Assembly (NCBI GenBank): GCA_947258465.1
Contig: CAMYIQ010000202.1
Location: 1-5,792, forward strand
Direction: 5' to 3'
Origin: an uncultured Erythrobacter sp.
GTDB lineage: Bacteria > Pseudomonadota > Alphaproteobacteria > Sphingomonadales > Sphingomonadaceae
Length of the DNA: 5,792 nt
The position numbers and the translations under genes were made by a program. This document shows positions 1 through 5,792 of the stretch, piece after piece. Each line of letters opens with the position of its first letter. The stretch's first letter is position 1. The notes beneath the pieces were generated by a model. It worked only from the letters and a program-made list of their open reading frames with translations, was not told the DNA's origin and searched no databases.

Positions 1-29
1 AGAGTGGCACTTGCCTTTCGAAGGGTGAG

Positions 30-57
30 CCAGGTTCTTTGAACACAAGGAACTTGG
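30..57 (+). promoter_or_regulatory. Leader hairpin covering the ribosome binding site of the first gene
   Basis: Bases 30-41 (CCAGGTTCTTTG) and 46-57 (CAAGGAACTTGG) form an imperfect inverted repeat around a 4-base AACA loop. Ten of twelve positions are Watson-Crick; the other two (33/54 and 38/49) become G-U pairs in RNA, so a transcript could form a continuous 12-pair stem. The right arm contains AAGGAA (47-52), the only good Shine-Dalgarno for the ATG at 62, nine bases further on. The RNA structure would therefore hide the ribosome binding site; as DNA the same repeat could be an operator for a dimeric DNA-binding protein. No T-run follows, so it is not an intrinsic terminator of an upstream gene. 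The repeat is seen directly; a regulatory role is inferred. Confidence 0.55.
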
Positions 58-61
58 AAAA

Positions 62-391
62 ATGCAAAGACACCACCGGTTCGTGACCTATGTCACGCCC
101 CTGATCGCCGAATGGATCAGGAAACAATCCGACGAGCGCAGGGTCAGCGCGAGCATCGTCATTGGCGACTGCATCTTTGAAGCCTGGCACCGCGCGACCG
201 AAGCCGACCTGAGGACTCCGGCGACCGATCCGGTGCGCCAGAATATCTTCATCACTGTCGCGCTCGACGCCCTGCTTACGCACCATCCGCATGCCGATCT
301 GCGCGAGAAAACGGTCGCTGCCTACCAGCGTCGGTTGGAGCGCCTCGGGATCGTTGCACCCCGGCCGCAGGGAGGCGACGATGAAGCATAA
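62..391 (+). CDS. Putative ribbon-helix-helix relaxosome accessory protein (TraM-like candidate)
   Basis: This encodes a 109-aa soluble protein with no signal peptide or membrane segment. Residues 6-12 (RFVTYVT) look like a beta strand, 14-27 like a first helix, 28-30 like a turn, and 31-45 like a second helix; together this matches the ribbon-helix-helix pattern of small dimeric DNA-binding proteins. A second part (about 61-95) is predicted helical and could serve oligomerisation, followed by an acidic end (GDDEA). This order, an N-terminal ribbon-helix-helix plus a helical C-terminal half in just over 100 residues, resembles F TraM, which binds oriT and contacts TraD. The motif VSAS at 28-31 resembles the VSFSA stretch of F TraM as I recall it. 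Start choice: ATG at 62 with AAGGAA at 47-52. The end overlaps the traD start by 11 bases, suggesting translational coupling. The coding call is firm because of the RBS, position and overlap; the function is inferred. A transcriptional repressor of the tra operon is the main alternative. Confidence 0.72.
   Translation: MQRHHRFVTYVTPLIAEWIRKQSDERRVSASIVIGDCIFEAWHRATEADLRTPATDPVRQNIFITVALDALLTHHPHADLREKTVAAYQRRLERLGIVAPRPQGGDDEA
371..375 (+). promoter_or_regulatory. traD ribosome binding site, inside the end of the upstream gene
   Basis: GGAGG lies five bases before the ATG at 381. It fixes the traD start there rather than at the in-frame ATG at 291, which would add 30 residues of unlikely, non-hydrophobic sequence entirely inside the preceding gene. 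Because the site lies within the last codons of the upstream gene and the genes overlap (ATGAAGCATAA, 381-391), ribosomes finishing the first gene are well placed to start traD. Confidence 0.8.
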
Positions 392-2720
392 TCTCGTCAA
401 CTTCACCCGCGGCAGCCAGCTCCTTGGCCACTTCGGTTTCATGTTTGCGGCCGGTCTCAAGGGGCCGCTGATCGTCACAATTCTGGTCGCCGTGGGCCTC
501 CTCTACTGGGAAGTGAGCGGGGCGCTCGACGACCACCAGATCTACCTGCTGTGGATGCATGTCTACTCTTCGGCATATGCCTTCATGGAGTTCGATCCCG
601 ACAAGCTCGTGAACCTCAAGCTGGCCGATGGCAGCATGGTCGCTTTCCCCATTTCGGTAGTCACGGACTACCCGCCAATGCGCGAGGCAGTTACGCTTTT
701 CCGGTCGACAGCTGTCGGCGCGCTCTGGCTTGCCGCACTGATCCTTGCCCCCCTTTTCCTGCTCTTTTGGTGGGTCGCCGAGCGCTTCGGTGAGCGCTCG
801 AAGCAGAAGAAGCATGTACGCGGCGCGGAGCTGGCAACCCTCTCCGAACTGAAGCGCGAGATCGAACGGCACAACCGCGATGCGCGTTCGCGCGAATATG
901 GCGAAACTATGGGCTGGAAATGGCGACTTGCGGGCTCCACTTACCTTCGCGATGCAGGCTTCTATGCTCCCGCCCATCTCGCCCGTGTCAGCTGGCCCTG
1001 GCGGCTCGAGCAGAGCCACGCGATGTTGGTCGGCACGACCGGGACGGGCAAGACGGTGGTGCTTACCGAGCTGGCGAACGAGATCCGGCAACGGGGCGAG
1101 CGCGCGGTCATCTTCGACCTGACCGGGGCCTTCATCGAGACCTTCTACGAGCCCGAACGCGACATCATCCTGAACCCGCTCGACGCGCGCTGTCCGGCAT
1201 GGAGCGTGTTCAACGATTGCACGACCCGCGCCGAATTCCATGCGGCGGCGGAGTCCCTGGTTCCTCATGATGGTGGCGGCGCAGAACAGTTCTGGATGCT
1301 CGCTGCGCGCACGCTGTTCGTCGAGACCTGCCTCAAGCTCGCCGAGGCTGGAAGGGGCACCAATGCCGCGCTCGCGCACGAGTTGATGAATGCCGATCTT
1401 TCCGACCTGCACCAGCTGCTCGAAGACACAATGGCGGGACCGATCAGCACGCCAAGCGCCGCACGCATGGCGGAATCGGTGCGCGCGGTGTTCAACGTCA
1501 ACGCCAAGGCGCTGCAGATGCTTCCCGAAGAGGGCGTGCCCTTTTCGGTCCGCGAATGGGTAAACGGGGCGGCAAAACCCGGCTCGATCCTGTTCCTCTC
1601 GGCGCGCTACATCGACATGAGCGTGCTATCGCAGCTGCTCACCTTGTGGCTCGATACATCGATCAACACGCTGATGGCGGGCGAGCGTTCGCGGGACCTC
1701 AGACTGTGGTTCCTGATCGACGAATTGGGTGCGCTGCACCGCCTGCCTTCGCTCGAGAAGGGCCTCCAGACCGCGCGCAATTTCGGGGGTGCGATCGTGA
1801 CAGGCATCCATGCCTTTGCCAAGCTCAAGGACGTTTACGGTGAGAACATGGCGATGACCCTGTCGTCGCTCGCCCGCACCAAGCTGATCCTCGGTACCGC
1901 CGACCGCGAAACCGCCACCTGGTGTTCCGATGTCATCGGTCACCGCGAGGTTCGCGAGATGGAGGAAGGCTACAGCTACGGCTACAACAACGCCCGCGAT
2001 GCGGTCAGTCTTACGCCGCGGCGTCAGGTGGTCCCGCTGCTGCTTCCCGACGAGCTGATGAGGCTCAAGAACCTCCACGGCTTCATCAAGTTTCCTGAAG
2101 GATTTCCCGCGGCGCCGGTCGTCTTGCAGCCTCGAAATTGGCCCCGGGTAGCAGAAGGTTTCATCGCCCGAGAGATCCCCAAGATGCCAAAAAGGGCAGC
2201 GTCCGCAAGCGGCGATGCGGGAACCATGACACAGCCAACCAGAGCTTCCGAAACGAGCGACAATGACGGTGATCCGCGCCGGATGATGGACAAGCACGAT
2301 CAGTCCAATCGTCCCGCAAAGAGGCCCCGCAAGGACCAGCAAAAGGAACCAGGCCGAGATCGCCGATCCACAAGCGCCAAGCAGGCGCTGCCGGAACAAA
2401 CCAAAGCGCGAAGCCCTCGCGATGGAGGACAAAGGGGCGCGCTTCCTGCCCCACCTCGGCCCGCCCAGTCCGAGCTTCCCTTGGCCTCCAAGACCGACGA
2501 GGATCGTGACAGGGAGCGGGAAACTGCACCGTCGAAGCGGTCCGACGTTCCCGATCCTGCGACCCATCAGCGAGCGCAGGACGCCCGCGGCAAAGCCGAC
2601 CAGAAGATGCAGGAGGAGCAGCAGAAATCGCTCCTGGGCGGCGCTGCGAAGCAAGGGAAGGGTGCTGACCGCGATCACGACCACGACCATGATCTCGGCG
2701 ACTACGATCCCGAAATGTGA
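381..2720 (+). CDS. traD: TraD, F-type type IV coupling protein (conjugative DNA-pumping ATPase)
   Basis: The 779-aa inner-membrane ATPase should link the TraI-bound DNA strand to the type IV secretion channel and energise transfer. Two N-terminal membrane segments (about 27-43 and 112-131) flank a presumed periplasmic loop, as in the TraD N-terminal domain. The cytoplasmic ATPase has Walker A GTTGTGKT (218-225, Lys224) and Walker B LIDEL (445-449, Asp447/Glu448). Further F TraD-like stretches are ILNPLDARCPAW (263-274), SVRAVF (366-371), FGG (468-470), YSYG (531-534) and a closing PRVAEGFIAREI (588-599). From about residue 600 the protein becomes a charged, low-complexity, probably disordered tail rich in Lys, Arg, Gln, Asp and Glu, ending in an Asp/His-rich acidic stretch (763-779). 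F TraD is about 717 aa, so the extra length is mostly in this tail. It overlaps the upstream gene by 11 bases and is followed 46 bases later by traI, so the three genes look like one operon. Family assignment is confident. Confidence 0.95.
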   Translation: MKHNLVNFTRGSQLLGHFGFMFAAGLKGPLIVTILVAVGLLYWEVSGALDDHQIYLLWMHVYSSAYAFMEFDPDKLVNLKLADGSMVAFPISVVTDYPPMREAVTLFRSTAVGALWLAALILAPLFLLFWWVAERFGERSKQKKHVRGAELATLSELKREIERHNRDARSREYGETMGWKWRLAGSTYLRDAGFYAPAHLARVSWPWRLEQSHAMLVGTTGTGKTVVLTELANEIRQRGERAVIFDLTGAFIETFYEPERDIILNPLDARCPAWSVFNDCTTRAEFHAAAESLVPHDGGGAEQFWMLAARTLFVETCLKLAEAGRGTNAALAHELMNADLSDLHQLLEDTMAGPISTPSAARMAESVRAVFNVNAKALQMLPEEGVPFSVREWVNGAAKPGSILFLSARYIDMSVLSQLLTLWLDTSINTLMAGERSRDLRLWFLIDELGALHRLPSLEKGLQTARNFGGAIVTGIHAFAKLKDVYGENMAMTLSSLARTKLILGTADRETATWCSDVIGHREVREMEEGYSYGYNNARDAVSLTPRRQVVPLLLPDELMRLKNLHGFIKFPEGFPAAPVVLQPRNWPRVAEGFIAREIPKMPKRAASASGDAGTMTQPTRASETSDNDGDPRRMMDKHDQSNRPAKRPRKDQQKEPGRDRRSTSAKQALPEQTKARSPRDGGQRGALPAPPRPAQSELPLASKTDEDRDRERETAPSKRSDVPDPATHQRAQDARGKADQKMQEEQQKSLLGGAAKQGKGADRDHDHDHDLGDYDPEM
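2667..2717 (+). other. Acidic Asp/His-rich C-terminal tail of TraD
   Basis: This encodes TraD residues 763-779, DRDHDHDHDLGDYDPEM, including three consecutive His-Asp pairs after a long, mainly basic and polar stretch. F TraD also ends in an acidic tail, and its last residues bind TraM and give specificity for the cognate relaxosome. By analogy this tail is a candidate docking peptide for the small protein encoded at 62-391. The alternating Asp/His residues could also bind metal ions. Composition is seen directly; the docking role is inferred. Confidence 0.5.
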
Positions 2721-2750
2721 CGCCGACCAGATGAGGGGGAGGGCTTACGA

Positions 2751-2759
2751 AAGGTGATC
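2751..2759 (+). promoter_or_regulatory. Strong extended ribosome binding site of traI
   Basis: AAGGTGATC matches eight consecutive bases (AGGTGATC) of the sequence complementary to the usual 16S rRNA 3' end and stands seven bases before the ATG at 2767. It supports that start, which also gives an N-terminus (MLSVANVRS) like F TraI (MMSIAQVRS). The spacer before it (2721-2750) is purine-rich and shows no promoter or terminator, so traI is probably co-transcribed with traD. Confidence 0.75.
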
Positions 2760-2766
2760 CTGCCCC

Positions 2767-5679
2767 ATGCTTTCCGTCGCCAATGTCCGCTCGCCAACGG
2801 CGGCGGCAAGCTACTTCGCCTCCGACAATTACTACGCCAGCGCCGATGCCGATCGCTCGGGTCAATGGATCGGCGGCGGCGCCAAACGCCTAGGTCTTGA
2901 GGGCAAGGTCGAGGCTAAGGCGTTCGACGCGTTGCTGCGCGGCGAGCTGCCCGACGGCAGCAGCGTCGGCAATCCCGGACAGGCGCACCGGCCCGGGACC
3001 GATCTCTCCTTCTCTGTGCCCAAGAGCTGGTCGCTTCTGGCGCTTGTCGGGAAGGACGAACGGATCATCGCTGCCTACCGCGAAGCCGTCGTCGAGGCGC
3101 TGCAATGGGCCGAAAAGAACGCGGCCGAGACCCGGATAGTCGAGAAGGGCAAGATGGTCACTCAGGCGACAGGCAATCTCGCTGTCGGCCTGTTCCAGCA
3201 TGACACCAACCGCAACCAGGAGCCCAATCTCCACTTCCACGCGGTCATCGCCAACGTCACGCAAGGGAAGGACGGCAAGTGGCGAACGCTCAAGAACGAT
3301 CGCCTGTGGCAGCTCAATACCACGCTCAACTCGATAGCAATGGCGCGCTTTCGCGTCGCCGTCGAAAAGCTTGGCTACGAGCCGGGTCCGGTGCTCAAGC
3401 ACGGCAATTTCGAGGCGCGCGGGATTTCGCGCGAGCAGATCATGGCGTTTTCGACACGCCGCAAGGAAGTGCTCGAGGCGCGGCGCGGTCCGGGCCTCGA
3501 AGCCGGCCGCATCGCTGCGCTCGATACCCGCGCGAGCAAGGAGGAAATCGAGGACCGCGCGACCCTCGGCAAACAGTGGAGCGAGACCGCCCAATCGATC
3601 GGGCTCGACCTTACGCCGCTGGTCGATCGCGCACGGACAAATGCGCTCGGGCAAAGCATGGAAGCCACGCGGATCGGCTCGCTGGTCGAGCGTGGGCGGG
3701 CATGGCTCAGTCGCTTTGCCGCGCATGTGAGAGGTGATCCTGCCGATCCCCTGGTGCCACCATCGGTGCTAAAGCAGGACCGCCAGACTATCGCCGCAGC
3801 GCAGGCTGTTGCTTCGGCAATTCGCCACCTCTCGCAGCGCGAAGCAGCGTTCGAGCGCACCGCGCTTTACAAGGCCGCGCTCGATTTCGGGCTGCCGGCC
3901 ACGATTGCCGATGTCGAGAAGCGGACTAGGGCTTTGGTGCGTTCAGGTGACCTGATTTCGGGCAAGGGCGAGCACAAGGGCTGGCTTGCATCGCGCGAAG
4001 CCGTCGTGACCGAACAACGGATCTTGTCCGAGGTCGCCGCCGGAAAGGGCAACAGTTCGCCGGCGATTGAACCGCAAAAGGCCGCCGCATCTGTCCAGGC
4101 GGCCGCGGCCACGGGGCAGGGGTTCCGGCTCAATGAGGGGCAATTGGCGGCGGCGGAGCTGATCCTCACGTCAAAGGATCGGACGATCGCGATCCAGGGC
4201 ATCGCAGGGGCCGGTAAAAGCAGTGTCTTGAAGCCTGTCGCCGAGGTGCTGCGCGATGAAGGACACCCGGTTATCGGCCTTGCGATCCAGAATACCCTCG
4301 TCCAGATGCTTGAGCGCGAAACCGGGATCGGCTCGCAGACGCTGGCGCGCTTTCTCCGAGGCTGGACAAAGCTGCTCGGCGATCCGGGCAATGTCGCACT
4401 GCGCACCGAAGCGCAGGCGAGCCTCAAGGATCATGTGCTGGTACTCGATGAGGCCTCGATGGTCTCGAACGAGGACAAGGAGAAGCTCGTTCGCCTCGCC
4501 AATCTCGCAGGCGTTCATCGACTGGTCCTTATAGGAGACCGCAAACAGCTGGGCGCGGTCGACGCGGGCAAGCCGTTCGCACTGCTTCAGCGGGCAGGGA
4601 TCGCGCGCGCAGAAATGGCTACGAACCTGCGCGCCCGAGACCCGGTCGTGCGCGAAGCGCAGGCATCAGCCCAGGCAGGCGACGTGCGCAACGCACTTCG
4701 CCATCTGAAGTCGCACACCGTCGAGGCCAAGGGCGATGGCGCGCAGGTCGCCGCTGAAACCTGGCTGGCACTCGACAAGGAAACCCGCGCCCGTACTTCG
4801 ATCTACGCTTCGGGACGCGCAATTCGTTCCGCGGTCAACGCAGCGGTCCAGCAGGGCCTCCTCGCCAATCGCGAGATCGGCCCGGGCATGATGAAGCTTG
4901 ATGTCCTTGACCGCGTGAACGCGACCAGGGAAGAGCTACGGCATCTCCCGGCCTACCGGGCAGGACAGGTGCTCGAGATCTCCAGGAAGCAGCAGGCTCT
5001 CGGCCTTTCCGTTGGTGAGTATCGCGTTCTCGGACAGGACCGGAAAGGGAGGCTGGTGGAGGTCGAGGACAAGCGTGGCAAGCGGTTCCGGTTCGATCCT
5101 GCGCGGATCAAAGCGGGGAAGGGTGACGAAAATCTGACGCTGCTCGAACCGCGCAAACTCGAAATCCACGAAGGCGACCGGATCCGCTGGACCCGCAATG
5201 ATCACCGGCGCGGTCTGTTCAACGCCGACCAGGCCAGAGTGGTGGCAATAGCAGGCGGCAAGATCACCTTCGAAACCTCCCAGGGCGACCAGGTCGAATT
5301 GAAGAGGGACGATCCGATGCTCAAGCGGATCGACCTCGCTTATGCGCTCAACGCGCACATGGCGCAGGGCCTGACATCGGATCGCGGTATCGCGGTGATG
5401 ACCAGCTCCGAGCGCAATCTGTCGAACCAGAAGACCTTCATGGTGACGGTCACGAGGCTTCGCGACCATCTGACGCTGGTGGTCGACAATGCGGAAAAGC
5501 TCGGAGCGGCCGTTGCCCGAAACAAGGGCGAGAAGGCGTCGGCCCTCGAGGTCACGGGAAGCGTGAAGTCTACTGCAGCGAAAGGTAGCGGAGTCGATCA
5601 GCTGAAACCGGAAGAGGCTAACAAGGCCGAGAAGGAGCTGACCCGGAGCAAGAGCAAGACGCTGGATTTCGGGATTTGA
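2767..5679 (+). CDS. traI: TraI, MobF-family conjugative relaxase-helicase
   Basis: The 970-aa cytoplasmic protein should nick oriT, stay covalently attached to the 5' end through a tyrosine, and unwind the strand 5' to 3' during transfer. The TrwC/TraI-type relaxase domain spans about residues 1-310: tyrosines Tyr16 and Tyr22/Tyr23; HRPGTDLSFSVPKSWS (74-89) with the likely catalytic-base Asp79; and the metal-binding histidines His145, His156 and His158 (QHDT then LHFH), with the same spacing as in R388 TrwC. ALDTRASK (251-258) also matches F TraI. A linker (about 320-450) leads to a superfamily 1 helicase domain (about 455-910): Walker A GIAGAGKSS (478-486), Walker B VLDEAS (559-564), motif III LIGDRKQLGAVDAG (588-601), and motif VI-like VTVTRLRDH (893-901). 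The last 60 residues are Lys-rich with no recognised domain. The length is close to TrwC (about 966 aa) and far below F TraI (about 1756 aa), so the additional F helicase-like module and C-terminal domain are missing. Position 17 is Phe where F TraI and TrwC have Tyr. Identification is very secure. Confidence 0.97.
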   Translation: MLSVANVRSPTAAASYFASDNYYASADADRSGQWIGGGAKRLGLEGKVEAKAFDALLRGELPDGSSVGNPGQAHRPGTDLSFSVPKSWSLLALVGKDERIIAAYREAVVEALQWAEKNAAETRIVEKGKMVTQATGNLAVGLFQHDTNRNQEPNLHFHAVIANVTQGKDGKWRTLKNDRLWQLNTTLNSIAMARFRVAVEKLGYEPGPVLKHGNFEARGISREQIMAFSTRRKEVLEARRGPGLEAGRIAALDTRASKEEIEDRATLGKQWSETAQSIGLDLTPLVDRARTNALGQSMEATRIGSLVERGRAWLSRFAAHVRGDPADPLVPPSVLKQDRQTIAAAQAVASAIRHLSQREAAFERTALYKAALDFGLPATIADVEKRTRALVRSGDLISGKGEHKGWLASREAVVTEQRILSEVAAGKGNSSPAIEPQKAAASVQAAAATGQGFRLNEGQLAAAELILTSKDRTIAIQGIAGAGKSSVLKPVAEVLRDEGHPVIGLAIQNTLVQMLERETGIGSQTLARFLRGWTKLLGDPGNVALRTEAQASLKDHVLVLDEASMVSNEDKEKLVRLANLAGVHRLVLIGDRKQLGAVDAGKPFALLQRAGIARAEMATNLRARDPVVREAQASAQAGDVRNALRHLKSHTVEAKGDGAQVAAETWLALDKETRARTSIYASGRAIRSAVNAAVQQGLLANREIGPGMMKLDVLDRVNATREELRHLPAYRAGQVLEISRKQQALGLSVGEYRVLGQDRKGRLVEVEDKRGKRFRFDPARIKAGKGDENLTLLEPRKLEIHEGDRIRWTRNDHRRGLFNADQARVVAIAGGKITFETSQGDQVELKRDDPMLKRIDLAYALNAHMAQGLTSDRGIAVMTSSERNLSNQKTFMVTVTRLRDHLTLVVDNAEKLGAAVARNKGEKASALEVTGSVKSTAAKGSGVDQLKPEEANKAEKELTRSKSKTLDFGI

Positions 5680-5688
5680 GCGGCCGCT
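5679..5688. repeat. 10-base perfect palindrome at the traI stop
   Basis: AGCGGCCGCT begins on the last base of the traI stop codon and reads the same on both strands; it contains a NotI site. It has no loop and no following T-run, so it is not an intrinsic terminator. It could be a protein-binding site or simply chance in GC-rich DNA. Confidence 0.3.
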
Positions 5689-5792
5689 TCGTGCACCAAT
5701 ATCAGTCATTCTACAGTCTGGCTAAGGGAACCAGAAACTGCGGTTTGTTCACGACTTATAGAACAGCAGAAACAGGCACCATCATTGGTCGC
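5680..5792. other. Downstream non-coding region, no gene seen
   Basis: These 113 bases after traI are visibly more AT-rich than the genes and contain no supported reading frame on either strand. They hold a widely spaced 6-base inverted repeat (ACCAAT at 5695-5700, ATTGGT at 5784-5789) and a short GTTC/GAAC pair (5747-5750 and 5761-5764) around ACGACTTATA. A TATAGA at 5757-5762 has no fitting -35 box. No terminator stem followed by a T-run is visible, so transcription may continue past the window. An intergenic regulatory region or part of an oriT cannot be excluded, but no known nic sequence is recognised. Confidence 0.4.

Noticed and set aside
1..28. Possible 3' end of an upstream gene (frame ending in TGA at 26-28, reading EWHLPFEG)
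   Set aside because: Only nine codons are visible, and another frame also closes nearby at 40-42; nothing distinguishes a real gene end from chance.
11..39. TTGCCT at 11-16 as a -35 promoter box
   Set aside because: There is no acceptable -10 hexamer at the expected distance (34-39 is GTTCTT).
291..380. An upstream in-frame start for traD at 291
   Set aside because: The added 30 residues lie wholly inside the preceding gene and do not resemble a TraD N-terminus; ATG 381 has GGAGG at ideal spacing.
276..1412. A 378-codon open frame on the minus strand, opposite the start of traD
   Set aside because: It lies opposite well-supported coding sequence, its translation has no recognisable domain, and long antisense frames are common in GC-rich DNA with G/C-biased third positions.
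1626..2690. A 354-codon minus-strand frame with hydrophobic-looking stretches, opposite the second half of traD
   Set aside because: It mirrors the charged low-complexity TraD tail; the Leu/Val-rich start is the complement of the Asp/His repeat. No credible domain is seen.
2752..3744. A 13-base direct repeat AGGTGATCCTGCC at 2752-2764 and 3732-3744
   Set aside because: One 13-base match in a window of this size can occur by chance, and both copies are explained by Shine-Dalgarno-like sequence; no further copies or flanking similarity were seen.
5743..5770. Promoter-like TATAGA on the + strand, or TATAAG on the minus strand, near 5755-5762
   Set aside because: Neither has a recognisable -35 hexamer at the right spacing.
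1..5792. CRISPR arrays, tRNA or rRNA genes, insertion sequences
   Set aside because: No regularly spaced repeats, no cloverleaf or rRNA signature, and no transposase motifs or terminal inverted repeats were seen; coding sequence fills nearly the whole window.

Overview
The window reads as a compact DNA-processing block of an F-like (MobF / MPF-F) conjugation system, on a plasmid or integrated conjugative element. The DNA is GC-rich with strongly G/C-biased third codon positions. The coupling protein and relaxase resemble F-plasmid TraD and TraI, but in a diverged form with alphaproteobacteria-like composition. A sphingomonad-type host (Novosphingobium, Sphingomonas, Erythrobacter and relatives, whose large plasmids are known to carry F-like tra genes) is my best guess. 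This is an inference from composition and gene style, not from a database match.

Layout, all on the + strand: (1) bases 1-61 are a short leader with a 12-pair hairpin (30-57) that buries the ribosome binding site of the first gene; (2) 62-391 encodes a 109-aa protein with a predicted ribbon-helix-helix N-terminus, a candidate TraM-like relaxosome accessory protein; (3) 381-2720 is traD, the inner-membrane coupling ATPase, whose start overlaps the end of the first gene by 11 bases; (4) 2721-2766 is a 46-base spacer with a strong Shine-Dalgarno; (5) 2767-5679 is traI, a 970-aa relaxase-helicase; (6) 5680-5792 is a more AT-rich tail with no recognisable gene, starting with a 10-base palindrome at the traI stop.

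Expected joint action, from F and R388 knowledge: TraI nicks one strand at oriT, stays covalently bound to it and unwinds the plasmid. The small DNA-binding protein would help hold the relaxosome at oriT. TraD, a membrane-anchored hexameric ATPase, would recruit the relaxosome to the type IV secretion channel, possibly through its acidic C-terminal tail. No mating-pair-formation genes and no convincing oriT lie in the window.

I do not see a wholly new system. The points most worth checking are the RBS-burying hairpin, the TraM-like identity of the small gene and its coupling to traD, the Asp/His-rich TraD tail, and the shortened and altered tyrosine motif of TraI.
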